Both the position numbers and the translations under genes were made by a program. Positions 42,531-51,905 of a stretch of 64,000 nucleotides of DNA are shown here, piece by piece (position 1 is the first letter of the stretch; every line of letters starts with the position of its first letter). Origin of the DNA: Flavobacterium sp. GTDB taxonomy: Bacteria > Bacteroidota > Bacteroidia > Flavobacteriales > Flavobacteriaceae. The stretch lies in contig JAIPAM010000004.1 in assembly GCA_021740105.1 (NCBI GenBank), forward strand, positions 1 to 64,000, in the 5' to 3' direction. The notes beneath the pieces were generated by a model, which made no database searches, had not been told where the DNA came from, and saw nothing but the letters and a program-made list of their open reading frames with translations.

Positions 42531-44084
42531 TTAGTTATTAATTCTAAACGAACAAGAAAAAACAGTTTTAGGTTTAACACCTGTGTTAGTTACTACTTGA
42601 ATCTGATCAATTAAAATAACGTCATTTTTTCCTAAATTCTTAATTGCATTTGCTGCTGCAGAAGTTAAAGAACCTCCAGGACATGGATAGCTTACTTTAT
42701 TTATTACTGCATTAAATGATTTTACAGTAGCTGTTACTTTGTAATCTTTTCCAAAATCACCAAAATCAGCTGTGATAGTAGCAGAAGAAATTTCTCCTTT
42801 AGAACCAATTGTCGTTCCTGCTTTTCCATTAAGCAACGCTGTTGCTGGTGGAATATCTTTTACTCTGAATTTTTGTTTATCACTAACCGCTTTTCCGTCA
42901 GGTAATTTAGCATTTACAGTAACGAAAACCTCTTTTCCAGCGAAATCTCCAATATTCCAAACGTATTGGCTATTTCCAGATTTTTTAATACCTGGAGCAC
43001 TAACTGTTACATTATTATCAGAAATTCCAGGGAATGATATTGTCATTGGGTTATTTACCCCTTTGTAAATCACTTTCATATTATCGGATGAAATAGAAGC
43101 TGTGTTTGGTTTAGGAACAACCGCATATTTACCTTCAATGTCTATAGGAATTAGTTTCTCATCTTCTTTAAAAGTAAATTTACCTTTAATGTCATGATCT
43201 CCAACTGCACCTGCACTCATTTTGAAAATAGCTTGTCCGTTTTCCATAGAAACACTTGCTCCTCCAACACTTACAGAAGTTGGAACTGTAGTTTCATCAT
43301 ATCTCCCTAATACTACTCTACCAGTAACTGTTTCACCTTGGAAAAATAGAGATTTATCCATGATTACAATTGCTTTGTAGTTTTTCATGGAAGCAGTTTG
43401 AGCTGTAGTATTTCCAATTAATGCATTGTAAATATCTTGCTCTACAGATTTAACATCGTTTTGTATGCTGGTTAATTTTGCAATTGAGGCAATTGCTGGA
43501 AATCCTTCAAAATGGTATGACAAATATTTTTTAGAAACTTTTTCTCTATCAATAACATTTTCAAAATTGAATTTCTTGTTTAAGTTACCAAGTATAATTT
43601 TATATTTAACATCTACTCCAAAAACGGCAGCAATATCTTTTTTATAATTTTCTAACTTGGCCATGATTTCTTTTCCTTTTTTGGAATAACCATCACCTTC
43701 AAACCAATTTTCGTCGATAAAACTTCCTTTATCCATTGCTTCGTATGGAAGTTTTCCGTCCTCTTCTTTTTCAAATTCTTTAGAAACATCTCCTTTTAAC
43801 GTTCCTAGATAAGTGTATAATTCTTTAGAAATTTGTTGCACTTTTTTGGCTTTACTGTAAGGCACTCCAAACTGCGCAGCATTTTCGGATGCTTTGGTTT
43901 CTAATGAAGAAAATAAACTATTATTATAATCTTCTGAGAACTTATTTACGACTTCAAATTTTTCATTCATCAATCCAAAAGCCGATAATACTTCTTTGGA
44001 CATATTTAGTGCTAACATCGCAATGAAAACCAGATACATCAGGTTAATCATCTTCTGTCTAGGGCTTAATTTTCCTCCTGCCAT
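42531..44084 (-). CDS. gldM: T9SS motor protein GldM
   Basis: 517 residues. One transmembrane helix near the N-terminus, 'KMINLMYLVFIAMLALNMSKEVL' (11-33), that packs against GldL, then a long periplasmic chain of four domains D1-D4. Helical D1 (about 40-220) starts 'EVLSAFGLMNEKFEVVNKFSEDYN'; the D2-D4 Ig-like domains carry 'YKGVNNPMTISFPGISDNNVTVSAPG' and end 'VKPKTVFSCSFRINN'. GldLM uses the proton motive force to drive secretion and gliding. The gap to gldL is 49 nt. Confidence 0.96.
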   Translation of the reverse strand: MAGGKLSPRQKMINLMYLVFIAMLALNMSKEVLSAFGLMNEKFEVVNKFSEDYNNSLFSSLETKASENAAQFGVPYSKAKKVQQISKELYTYLGTLKGDVSKEFEKEEDGKLPYEAMDKGSFIDENWFEGDGYSKKGKEIMAKLENYKKDIAAVFGVDVKYKIILGNLNKKFNFENVIDREKVSKKYLSYHFEGFPAIASIAKLTSIQNDVKSVEQDIYNALIGNTTAQTASMKNYKAIVIMDKSLFFQGETVTGRVVLGRYDETTVPTSVSVGGASVSMENGQAIFKMSAGAVGDHDIKGKFTFKEDEKLIPIDIEGKYAVVPKPNTASISSDNMKVIYKGVNNPMTISFPGISDNNVTVSAPGIKKSGNSQYVWNIGDFAGKEVFVTVNAKLPDGKAVSDKQKFRVKDIPPATALLNGKAGTTIGSKGEISSATITADFGDFGKDYKVTATVKSFNAVINKVSYPCPGGSLTSAAANAIKNLGKNDVILIDQIQVVTNTGVKPKTVFSCSFRINN

Positions 44085-44133
44085 TTTTTCTAATTAGTTT
44101 TATTGTTAATTAATATAGTTAAAAAACTAATTA

Positions 44134-44775
44134 TTATTTGTTACTCATTGCAGAAAGCATTCCTCCATATACATTGTTCAATGAAGACAAGTTAGAAGTT
44201 AATGATTGCATTTGTTGGTTTAATTTAACACTGTTTTCAGCAACCTCTTCGTTCAACTGAGTTGTTTTAGAAGCACTATCTAATTGGATTTTATACAATG
44301 CGTTGATTGACTCCATTTGAGTAGCAGCTAAAGTTAATTCATCGCTGTATTTTTTAGTAGAAGCCAAAGACTCTGCAGTTGGAGCAATAGTTTTAGATGC
44401 CGCTTCAAAATTTTTGATGCTATTTCCTAAACTTTCCATTAATTGACCATCAATTTTAGCTTCTTTCAACATAGCATCTAGTTTTTTAGATAACATTCCT
44501 TCAGCATCTCCATCATCATTTGATTTCGCTTTATTTGCTTTAGCAGGAGCTGCATTTTCATCAACTAATTGAGGGTAAACATTTTCCCATTTATATTCTG
44601 TATCAACAGGGTCAAAAGCAGATAACCCAAAAATGAACGCTTCTGTTAACAATCCAACAATAAGTAATTGACTTGCTCCAGTCCAGTGTTGAATTTTAAA
44701 TAAAGCTCCTACGATTACTACTGCTGCTCCCATTCCGTAAGCAAAGTTCATTGTTTTTTTTGGTATTAATGCCAT
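44134..44775 (-). CDS. gldL: T9SS motor protein GldL
   Basis: 213 residues. Two N-terminal membrane helices, 'MNFAYGMGAAVVIVGALFKIQHW' (9-31) and 'LLIVGLLTEAFIFGLSAF' (37-54). The residues linked to proton flow are visible: Tyr13, Lys27, His30 and a Glu in helix 2, here Glu45 (Glu49 in F. johnsoniae; the interhelix loop is 4 residues shorter). The cytoplasmic part (60-213) is helical with coiled-coil-like 'MLKEAKIDGQLMESLGNSIKNFEAA'. Forms the pentamer around two GldM helices. Confidence 0.96.
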   Translation of the reverse strand: MALIPKKTMNFAYGMGAAVVIVGALFKIQHWTGASQLLIVGLLTEAFIFGLSAFDPVDTEYKWENVYPQLVDENAAPAKANKAKSNDDGDAEGMLSKKLDAMLKEAKIDGQLMESLGNSIKNFEAASKTIAPTAESLASTKKYSDELTLAATQMESINALYKIQLDSASKTTQLNEEVAENSVKLNQQMQSLTSNLSSLNNVYGGMLSAMSNK

Positions 44776-44819
44776 AATAAAAATAATTTAGTTTAGTTAA
44801 TGTTTAATTTGTTAATTGT

Positions 44820-46226
44820 TTATTGTTTTACTTTTTTTGTCAATTTACCTGTTGTTTCAGTACCCATGTAATCTTGAATTGTTCTGAATCCGATATAACT
44901 TCGAGCGGTATCAGAATATTCAAAATCTCTTGAACTAACTTGAATGTAATAGGCAGCATCTTTCCAAGAACCCCCTCTAACCACTTTTCTTTTGTTATCA
45001 ATATCTTGTACTGACGGGTTCATAGTTGAAGTAAATTCATAAGAAGCACTTTCGTATGAATCTGCAGTCCATTCCGCCACATTTCCTGCCATGTTGTATA
45101 AACCATATCCATTTGCATCATATGATTTAACTTCTACGGTATATAATGAATTATCTGCGGCATAATCTCCTCTATTTGGTTTGAAATTAGCTAAGAAACA
45201 TCCTTTGTCATTTTTTGTATAAGGACCACCCCAAGGATACATTCCAGATTCTAAACCTCCTCTAGCAGCATATTCCCATTCTGCTTCAGAAGGTAGTCTA
45301 AATGAATTGACTTGATCTCTTCCTTTTTTCTTTTTAATGTAGGCATTTTTATACGATGTTCTCCAAGCGCAGAATGCTCTTGCTTGAGACCAATTGACTC
45401 CAACTACAGGATATTGAGCATAAGCTTGGTGCCAAAAGTAATCGTTGTGCATTGGCTCATTAAATGAGTAATTAAAATCCTTTACCCAAGCAGTTGTGTC
45501 TGGGTAAATTGGGTCAGACTCTTGCTTGATGAATTTCTCTCTAGGAGTACCTTTTTTAGCCTTAGCAGCTGCATGGATGTCCATCCAAGTATAAGTATAA
45601 ACTAATTTATTAGCATCCATAGTTTTTAAACCATTGTAGGAAGCTTCAGGAGACAAATACATTTCATCCATTACTTGAGCATAAGCTTCGTCTGGATATT
45701 TATTTGTCGCTTTTATTAATTTAGGTTTGCGATTAATTTTATTATTTCCAAGCCCTCCTGTTTTATTAAACATGTATTTATCATAAGCAGTAGCTTTAGG
45801 ATTATTAGCAGGATCCATATTTAAATAAGCATAATCATTTATAGTTCCTTTCGATCCTCCTGCTGCGGCTCCTCCAGCAGCACCTCCACCAGCAGCACCT
45901 CCACCAGCCATTTCGGCTAAATTTACTCTAATGGTTGAATCTTTTACCCATTCAACAAATTGACGGTACTCACTATTACTAATTTCGGTTTCGTCCATGT
46001 AAAAAGAACGAACAGTTACTGTTTTTGTATTTGCATCTTGAGTATTTGCAGCATCATCACTAGATCTACCCATAATAAATGCACCACCAGGAATTAAAAC
46101 TGTCCCAAAAGGTTTTTCTGGGTCCCATTTTTTTCCTTTAACCCCAACTAGTTCCCCCTTGTCGCTTGAGCCTCCACAGCTAACTAGCAAGGTTATAATT
46201 GCGGTAAATGCAATAAACTTCTTCAT
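44820..46226 (-). CDS. gldK: T9SS lipoprotein GldK
   Basis: 468 residues from the ATG at 46226, which starts a lipoprotein signal ('MKKFIAFTAIITLLVSC', Cys17); a longer upstream frame has no signal. The sulfatase-modifying-factor fold shows as 'FGTVLIPGGAFIMG', 'MDETEISNSEYRQFVEW', 'YPVVGVNWSQARAFCAWR', 'FRLPSEAEWEYAARGG', 'YGLYNMAGNVAEWTADSYE', 'VRGGSWKDAAYYIQ' and 'GFRTIQDYMG'. GldK sits on the outer membrane and forms a ring with GldN. An unusual Gly/Ala-only tract occupies residues 107-124. First gene of gldKLMN; paralogous in fold to gldJ at 6.5 kb. Confidence 0.95.
   Translation of the reverse strand: MKKFIAFTAIITLLVSCGGSSDKGELVGVKGKKWDPEKPFGTVLIPGGAFIMGRSSDDAANTQDANTKTVTVRSFYMDETEISNSEYRQFVEWVKDSTIRVNLAEMAGGGAAGGGAAGGAAAGGSKGTINDYAYLNMDPANNPKATAYDKYMFNKTGGLGNNKINRKPKLIKATNKYPDEAYAQVMDEMYLSPEASYNGLKTMDANKLVYTYTWMDIHAAAKAKKGTPREKFIKQESDPIYPDTTAWVKDFNYSFNEPMHNDYFWHQAYAQYPVVGVNWSQARAFCAWRTSYKNAYIKKKKGRDQVNSFRLPSEAEWEYAARGGLESGMYPWGGPYTKNDKGCFLANFKPNRGDYAADNSLYTVEVKSYDANGYGLYNMAGNVAEWTADSYESASYEFTSTMNPSVQDIDNKRKVVRGGSWKDAAYYIQVSSRDFEYSDTARSYIGFRTIQDYMGTETTGKLTKKVKQ
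45855..45910. repeat. Tandem repeat inside gldK encoding Gly/Ala tract
   Basis: A 15-nt unit CAGCAGCACCTCCAC is repeated perfectly at 45875-45889 and 45890-45904, with degenerate copies on both sides. Reading-frame neutral, so length may vary between strains. Confidence 0.65.
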
Positions 46227-46359
46227 ATGCGTTTGTATTATGTGTGTTTTTGTATTTGAGGGCGTAAACCTATTTAATATTTTCATAAAAACCAATTATT
46301 TTTTATTAAAATACGCTAAAATATTATTAATATATTTTTTTTATTTCTTTAAATAAATG

Positions 46360-47511
46360 TCATACAACATTTTTCCTTTGTGCTTTCCACCATCGTTCTG
46401 GCATTTCATTATTACAAGCAACTATGTATTCTTCATGCGAACATGGTAATAACGTGTTTCTTTTTAATTTATTATTTAAATTGGAGATAAATGGTATTTC
46501 AATCCACCATCTTTCTGTTTTATCACTTTTATAAAAAATTAACTCTTCCTCCTCTAAAGGCACGATATACTTCAAATAATTGTCTTTACTGCCAAATGGA
46601 AATTCATTTGATCTGTAATGAAAACCTTCAATAAAATACCAAATAATTTGAGAAATCAAATAAGATTCTTGTTTAGAATTATTTTGATTAAATATCCCAA
46701 ATGAGGTAACTTTATCGCTAATTCCTGCATACCGAGCCAAGGAACAAATTTCCTTTCCATTAAAACCGTTAGGAGCAAATTTAATAAAATTTCCTGAATC
46801 TGACGATTTAATTGCCCCTAAATCTAAACTTATTAAATCGGCATCTCTAAAAACAGGCTCCGCTATAGCTAAATTATTGCATACATCACCCAAACGGTAG
46901 GCATCAAAAAATAATTTTTCAATTAAATCGATTTCCTCTTGAGAATTATAAAAAGTTTGATAACCTATATTGCAATAATTAAATAGATTGTTAGGTTCTT
47001 CTACTATTATTTTTGTTAAATAAGAATGTGAAGATAGTGAATCACTTTCTTTTCCTAAATCAAATTTACTGTCAATGGCAACCAAATTAACCATTTGTTC
47101 CAACTCATCATAAGCGCGATACATCGAATAGGTTAAATCTTGTGAGCCACCAATTACAATAGGAATAATTTTGTTTTTTATTAAAATGGAAACTACACTT
47201 TTAAGAGCAAAAAAAGTATCTTCAACTGAATTTCCTGCTGCAATATCCCCTAAATCAGCAATTGAAGCTTCCCAATTTCCTGGATAAAGTGAATACAATT
47301 CTTTTCTAATTGCTGTTAAATCTACATCCGAAATTGAATTTGAATCACCTCTATTATCAAGGACTCCAATTATTGCAATTTTGATTTTACTAAGATCAGG
47401 AAAATCTTCGCTAGTATGCAGTACCATTTTACTCCCTAAATGTTGTGAGTTTAATTGGCTTACAAGCTCAAGAACTTCGTTGTTAATCGGTATTAAAAAA
47501 TCAAATTCCAT
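46360..47511 (-). CDS. Arginase/formimidoylglutamase-fold protein lacking metal ligands
   Basis: 383 residues of the ureohydrolase (arginase) fold: 'KIAIIGVLDNRGDSNSISDVDLTAIRKELYSLYPG' near the start, 'IIPIVIGGSQDLTYSMYRAYDEL', and 'DADLISLDLGAIKSSDSG'. In active members the metal-binding motifs are GGDHS, DAHxD and SxDxDxxDP. Here they read Gly121-Gly-Ser-Gln-Asp125, Asp147-Ser-Lys-Phe-Asp151 and Ser228-Leu-Asp-Leu-Gly232, so both metal-binding His and some Asp residues are gone. I infer a catalytically inactive, structural or regulatory homologue. It sits between topA and gldK on the same strand, 3 nt after topA begins in translation order. Confidence 0.8.
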   Translation of the reverse strand: MEFDFLIPINNEVLELVSQLNSQHLGSKMVLHTSEDFPDLSKIKIAIIGVLDNRGDSNSISDVDLTAIRKELYSLYPGNWEASIADLGDIAAGNSVEDTFFALKSVVSILIKNKIIPIVIGGSQDLTYSMYRAYDELEQMVNLVAIDSKFDLGKESDSLSSHSYLTKIIVEEPNNLFNYCNIGYQTFYNSQEEIDLIEKLFFDAYRLGDVCNNLAIAEPVFRDADLISLDLGAIKSSDSGNFIKFAPNGFNGKEICSLARYAGISDKVTSFGIFNQNNSKQESYLISQIIWYFIEGFHYRSNEFPFGSKDNYLKYIVPLEEEELIFYKSDKTERWWIEIPFISNLNNKLKRNTLLPCSHEEYIVACNNEMPERWWKAQRKNVV

Positions 47512-47514
47512 TTA

Positions 47515-50016
47515 CTATTTCTTTTTAGCAGTTGGTTTCTTAGCAGTAGTCTTTTTCGTATCCGTTTTTTTTGCAGGTGTTTTCTTAGCAATTATCTCTT
47601 GAACTTGAGCTAATGATAAATTGGTAGCGTCAATTTCTTTTCCTAATTCTATTTTTAATTTTCCTTTTAAGATTAATGATCTTCCCCAACGTGCTTTTTC
47701 AACAACAATTCCTTCTTCCTTCCAATCATGAAGTACTTTATCGATATTTTTTTGTAATTTATCTTCGATTAATTCTTCAATATCTGACTGGGATAAATGA
47801 TCAAAATTGTATTTTCTACTCACATTAATGAACACCCCATTCCATTTAATAAATGGACCAAAGCGCCCCACTCCTTTTTGAACTCCTTCCCCCTTGTATA
47901 TTGCTATTGGCGCATCGGCAAGTGTTTTTTCATCAATTAATTCTTGTGCTCGTTCAAGGGTCACATCAGTTGGATTTTCTCCTTTTGGCAACGAAATAAA
48001 GGCTGATCCAAATTTGATATAAGGTCCATAACGACCATTGTTAATTTCAATTTCTTCTCCTTTATAAACACCTAAATTTTTAGGTAATAAAAATAATTTT
48101 AAGGCATCTTCAAGGGTAATATTTCCTATGTTTTGATCTGCCATTAGGCTGGCAAATTTTTTATCCTCATCATCGGCTGCGCCAATTTGTGCCATCGGAC
48201 CAAATTTTCCTAAACGAACAGAAATTGGTTTGCCACTTTCAGGATGGATCCCTAATATTCGCTCCCCGCTTTCTCTCTCTGCATATTCTTCAACTTGTTT
48301 AACTGAAGGATGGAATTTATCATAAAATTCTTGCATCATTTTAGTCCAATTGACATTTCCTTCAGCAATTTCATCAAAATCTTGTTCGACTTTTGCGGTA
48401 AAATTATAATCTAAAATGGTCTCAAAATTTTTAACTAAGAAATCAGTTACAATGGTACCAATATCTGTTGGAACTAGTTTTCCCTTATCAGAACCCGTAT
48501 TTTCTTTAAGTATTTTCTCTGTTAGTTGACCCGATTGTAAAACCAATTGGGCATATTTGCGTTCTTGACCTTCTAAGTTTCCTTTCTCAACGTACTTTCT
48601 ATTGATAATAGTAGAAATTGTAGGCGCATAAGTGGATGGTCGACCAATTCCTAATTCTTCTAATTTTTTTACCAAAGAAGCTTCTGTATATCGCGCTGCT
48701 GCTCTGGAATATCTTTCGGTTGCAGTAATATAATTGCAATCTAAATTTTCATTTACTTTCATTAAAGGCAACATTCCTTCTTGCTCATCATCATCCTCAT
48801 CGTGTCCTTCAAGATATACCTTTAAGAATCCTTCAAAAAGTAAAACTTCTCCTGAAGCTGTAAAAATTTCTCCATGGTTATTGGCTTCAATTTTTACGTT
48901 GGTTCTTTCTAACTTGGCGTCACTCATTTGAGAAGCCAACGTTCTTTTCCAAATTAAATCATACAAACGAGCTTGATCTCTATCAATATTTACAGTATGT
49001 CGAGACATGTCTGTAGGCCGAATCGCCTCGTGAGCTTCTTGCGCCCCTTTACTTTTATTGACAAAATTTCTAGGGTGAGAAAATTCAGCGCCATAAGATT
49101 TTACAATTTCAGCCTGCGCGGCGTCCATTGCTTCTTTAGAGAGATTTACACTGTCTGTTCTCATGTAAGTAATTAGTCCAGCTTCGTATAACCGTTGGGC
49201 TAATTGCATGGTAATTCCAACAGGTAAATACAATTTTCTTGCAGCCTCTTGTTGTAAAGTCGAGGTGGTAAAAGGTCCCGTTGGAGATTTTTTTGTTGGT
49301 TTCGTTTCTAAATCGGCTACCTTATATATTGAGCCAATATTTTTATTCAAGAAATCCTCTGCTTCTTTTTTGGTATTGAAATTTTTTGGCAATTTAGCTT
49401 TGAATGCTTTTCCAGCTTCGTTGGTAAATTCGGCTACGATTGAAAAAGTAGCAACGGAATTGAAATTTTGGATTTCTCTTTCTCTTTCTACAATTAATCG
49501 AACAGAAACCGATTGAACACGTCCGGCAGAAAGTCCGCCTTTAATTTTTCTCCACAAAACAGGAGAAAGTTCGTAACCAACTAAACGGTCTAAAACTCTA
49601 CGTGCTTGTTGTGCATTTACCAAATTATAGTCGATTTCTCTAGGATTATCAATTGCTTTTAGAATAGCAGTTTTGGTAATTTCGTGAAATACAATTCTTT
49701 TTGTTTTGTTTTTATCCAATTTCAATTCTTCGGCTAGGTGCCAAGAAATAGCTTCTCCTTCGCGGTCCTCGTCACTCGCTAACCAAACCATGTCGGCCTT
49801 TTTAGCTAGTGTTTTTAGTTTAGAAACCAATGCTTTTTTATCGGCAGAAACTTCGTACTTAGGTTTGAACCCGTTGGCAACATCTACCCCAATTTCTTTA
49901 GATGGTAAATCGGCAATATGACCATAACTGGACTCCACTTGGAAATCACTTCCCAGGAATTTTTCAATAGTTTTGGCTTTTGCAGGAGACTCTACGATTA
50001 CTAAATTCTTTGACAT
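47515..50016 (-). CDS. topA: DNA topoisomerase I
   Basis: 833 residues from the ATG at 50016 ('MSKNLVIVESPAKAKTIEKFLG'); upstream frame to 50100 is crossed by the promoter. Type IA topoisomerase: Toprim 'ASDEDREGEAISWHLAEEL', catalytic Tyr in 'LYEAGLITYMRTDSVNLS', 'GRPSTYAPTISTIINRKYVEK'. The C-terminal part has repeated topo-C motifs ('KFGPMAQIG', 'RYGPYIKFGSAF', 'RFGPFIKWNGVF') in place of zinc ribbons, and ends with a Lys/Thr/Ala-rich tail ('KKTPAKKTDTKKTTAKKP'), typical of flavobacterial TopA. It relaxes negative supercoils. The arginase-fold gene follows 3 nt later. Confidence 0.95.
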   Translation of the reverse strand: MSKNLVIVESPAKAKTIEKFLGSDFQVESSYGHIADLPSKEIGVDVANGFKPKYEVSADKKALVSKLKTLAKKADMVWLASDEDREGEAISWHLAEELKLDKNKTKRIVFHEITKTAILKAIDNPREIDYNLVNAQQARRVLDRLVGYELSPVLWRKIKGGLSAGRVQSVSVRLIVEREREIQNFNSVATFSIVAEFTNEAGKAFKAKLPKNFNTKKEAEDFLNKNIGSIYKVADLETKPTKKSPTGPFTTSTLQQEAARKLYLPVGITMQLAQRLYEAGLITYMRTDSVNLSKEAMDAAQAEIVKSYGAEFSHPRNFVNKSKGAQEAHEAIRPTDMSRHTVNIDRDQARLYDLIWKRTLASQMSDAKLERTNVKIEANNHGEIFTASGEVLLFEGFLKVYLEGHDEDDDEQEGMLPLMKVNENLDCNYITATERYSRAAARYTEASLVKKLEELGIGRPSTYAPTISTIINRKYVEKGNLEGQERKYAQLVLQSGQLTEKILKENTGSDKGKLVPTDIGTIVTDFLVKNFETILDYNFTAKVEQDFDEIAEGNVNWTKMMQEFYDKFHPSVKQVEEYAERESGERILGIHPESGKPISVRLGKFGPMAQIGAADDEDKKFASLMADQNIGNITLEDALKLFLLPKNLGVYKGEEIEINNGRYGPYIKFGSAFISLPKGENPTDVTLERAQELIDEKTLADAPIAIYKGEGVQKGVGRFGPFIKWNGVFINVSRKYNFDHLSQSDIEELIEDKLQKNIDKVLHDWKEEGIVVEKARWGRSLILKGKLKIELGKEIDATNLSLAQVQEIIAKKTPAKKTDTKKTTAKKPTAKKK

Positions 50017-50036
50017 TGGATTGTATTTAACTGCGA

Positions 50037-50044
50037 CAAAAGTA
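50037..50044 (-). promoter_or_regulatory. -7 box of topA
   Basis: TACTTTTG on the minus strand, perfect match, 20 nt before the ATG at 50016. It rules out the longer open frame as the start. Confidence 0.5.
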
Positions 50045-50168
50045 TATGATTTTTTTAAATATTGCACTTTTGATTTTTTAAAAGTATGAAATTTACCCAA
50101 AAACAGTCGCTTTTAAAGAGCGTTTGAAATGAAAAATAATTTTAAATCAGATACTGAAATCGACTCAA

Positions 50169-50313
50169 TAGCCCCGATTGAAGTGGAAAGCCCGGAGCAA
50201 AAAAAGTGTTTTTAGTTTTGTGATTTTATAGTAGCGACTAGAAAGAGCTCGCTTTAAAATCACAAAACAGCACTTTTTTGTGAGGCCTTGAAACAGAAAG
50301 CGGGAATAGCTAC
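50169..50313. repeat. Conserved-arm stem-loop element, copy 2 (145 nt)
   Basis: Begins TAGCCCCGATTGAAGTGGAAA and ends GAAACAGAAAGCGGGAATAGC. Inside is a perfect 14-bp stem, GTTTTGTGATTTTA / TAAAATCACAAAAC, extended by AAAAAAGTG / CACTTTTTT, around a loop of about 30 nt. Same arms as 19233-19312, different stem. Confidence 0.7.
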
Positions 50314-50343
50314 CTATATAATGTTAATTCTTAGGCTGACAAC

Positions 50344-50375
50344 TTGTCATATTTATGCGAATTGCATTATCTTTG
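50344..50375 (+). promoter_or_regulatory. miaB promoter
   Basis: TTG (50344-50346), 21-nt spacer, TATCTTTG (50368-50375), 17 nt before the ATG at 50392. Confidence 0.6.
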
Positions 50376-50391
50376 CACTTTTAAATGAATA

Positions 50392-51837
50392 ATGGAAAAA
50401 ACGATTGAAGAAAGTAAACAAGGGGAAAGCCTTGTTATAGAACACAAAGCTGAAAACTCTAAGAAACTTTATATAGAAAGTTACGGTTGTGCTATGAATT
50501 TTTCTGACAGTGAAATTGTAGCCTCTATTTTGTCAAATAATGGTTATAATACCACGCAAATATTAGAAGAAGCCGATTTAGTTCTGGTAAATACGTGTTC
50601 GATTCGTGATAAAGCGGAGCAAACTATTCGCAAGCGTTTGGAAAAATACAATGCCGTGAAACGCATTAATCCGAAGATGAAAGTGGGCGTTTTGGGATGT
50701 ATGGCAGAGCGATTGAAAGACAAATTTTTAGAGGAAGAGAAAATTGTTGATTTGGTTGTTGGCCCTGATGCCTATAAAGATTTACCGAATTTATTGAATG
50801 AAGTTGAAGAAGGTCGTGATGCGATTAACGTGATTTTGTCAAAAGAGGAAACCTACGGTGATATTTCACCCGTTCGATTGATGAGCAACGGAATTACAGC
50901 TTTAGTTTCCATAACCAGAGGTTGTGATAATATGTGTACGTTTTGTGTAGTCCCATTTACCAGAGGACGTGAACGCAGTCGAGAACCACAGAGTATTCTA
51001 TCGGAAATTCAAGATTTATGGGATAAGGAATTTAAAGAAATAACTCTTTTAGGTCAAAATGTGGATAGCTATTTATGGTACGGCGGAGGCTTGAAGAAGG
51101 ATTTTGTAAATGCTAGTGAAATGCAAAAGGCCACAGCCGTGGATTTTGATCAATTGTTAGAAATGGTTGCAGTTGCATTTCCGAAAATGAGAATTCGGTT
51201 TTCGACCTCGAATCCACAGGATATGCACGAGAGCATCTTGCATATTATTGCCAAATACGATAATATTTGCAAGCACATTCACCTACCGGTTCAATCGGGA
51301 AGCAACCGAATTTTGAAAGAAATGAATCGTTTGCACACTCGCGAAGAGTACATGGCTTTGATTGACAAAATTAGAACTATCATTCCTGAATGTTCGATAT
51401 CTCAAGATATGATTGCCGGTTTTCCAACAGAAACAGAGCAAGATCATCAGGATACTTTGAGTTTGATGGACTATGTAAAATACAATTTCGGTTATATGTA
51501 TTCGTATTCTGAACGACCGGGAACACTGGCTGGACGCAAAATGGATGACGATGTTTCGGAAGAAACTAAAGCGCGAAGATTACAAGAAATAGTCGATTTG
51601 CAACAAAAACATGCCTGGTTAAGAAGTGAGGAATTCATTGGAAAAACGGTAGAAGTATTAGTTGAAAAAGTATCTAAAAAATCAACTGAAGAATTCTCTG
51701 GAAGAAATTCGCAAAGTATTACAGTAGTTTTTCCAAAGGAAAATTATAAAATTGGAGATTTTGTAAATGTGAAAATTCTAAGTTGCACGAGCGGAACTTT
51801 AAAAGGTGAAGCGGTAGGACTAAGCGGAATGAACTAA
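50392..51837 (+). CDS. miaB: tRNA-2-methylthio-N6-dimethylallyladenosine synthase MiaB
   Basis: 481 residues. Radical-SAM methylthiotransferase acting on A37 of tRNAs reading UNN codons. N-terminal MTTase domain with three cluster-binding Cys: 'ESYGCAMNFSDSEIV', 'LVNTCSIRDKAEQTI', 'VGVLGCMAERLK'. The radical-SAM motif 'RGCDNMCTFCVVPFTRGRERSR' (about 178-199) and 'LLGQNVDSY' follow, then a C-terminal TRAM domain ('GKTVEVLVEKVSKKSTEEFSGR'). An N-terminal 27-residue extension precedes the fold, common in Bacteroidota. It heads a block of co-directional genes. Confidence 0.95.
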   Translation: MEKTIEESKQGESLVIEHKAENSKKLYIESYGCAMNFSDSEIVASILSNNGYNTTQILEEADLVLVNTCSIRDKAEQTIRKRLEKYNAVKRINPKMKVGVLGCMAERLKDKFLEEEKIVDLVVGPDAYKDLPNLLNEVEEGRDAINVILSKEETYGDISPVRLMSNGITALVSITRGCDNMCTFCVVPFTRGRERSREPQSILSEIQDLWDKEFKEITLLGQNVDSYLWYGGGLKKDFVNASEMQKATAVDFDQLLEMVAVAFPKMRIRFSTSNPQDMHESILHIIAKYDNICKHIHLPVQSGSNRILKEMNRLHTREEYMALIDKIRTIIPECSISQDMIAGFPTETEQDHQDTLSLMDYVKYNFGYMYSYSERPGTLAGRKMDDDVSEETKARRLQEIVDLQQKHAWLRSEEFIGKTVEVLVEKVSKKSTEEFSGRNSQSITVVFPKENYKIGDFVNVKILSCTSGTLKGEAVGLSGMN

Positions 51838-51905
51838 ATAAATGGATAATTCATAATATCAAAATAAGAAAATTAATTGTTCATAATCAATTATTAATTA
51901 TAAAA

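Larger units (their letters stand above)
50017..50391. other. Intergenic region between topA and miaB
   Basis: 375 nt between divergent genes. It holds the topA promoter, the second conserved-arm stem-loop element (50169-50313) and the miaB promoter (50344-50375). No gene. Confidence 0.6.

Noticed and set aside
45875..45904. Possible CRISPR-like short repeat
   Set aside because: Direct tandem without spacers and in frame within gldK; a coding repeat.
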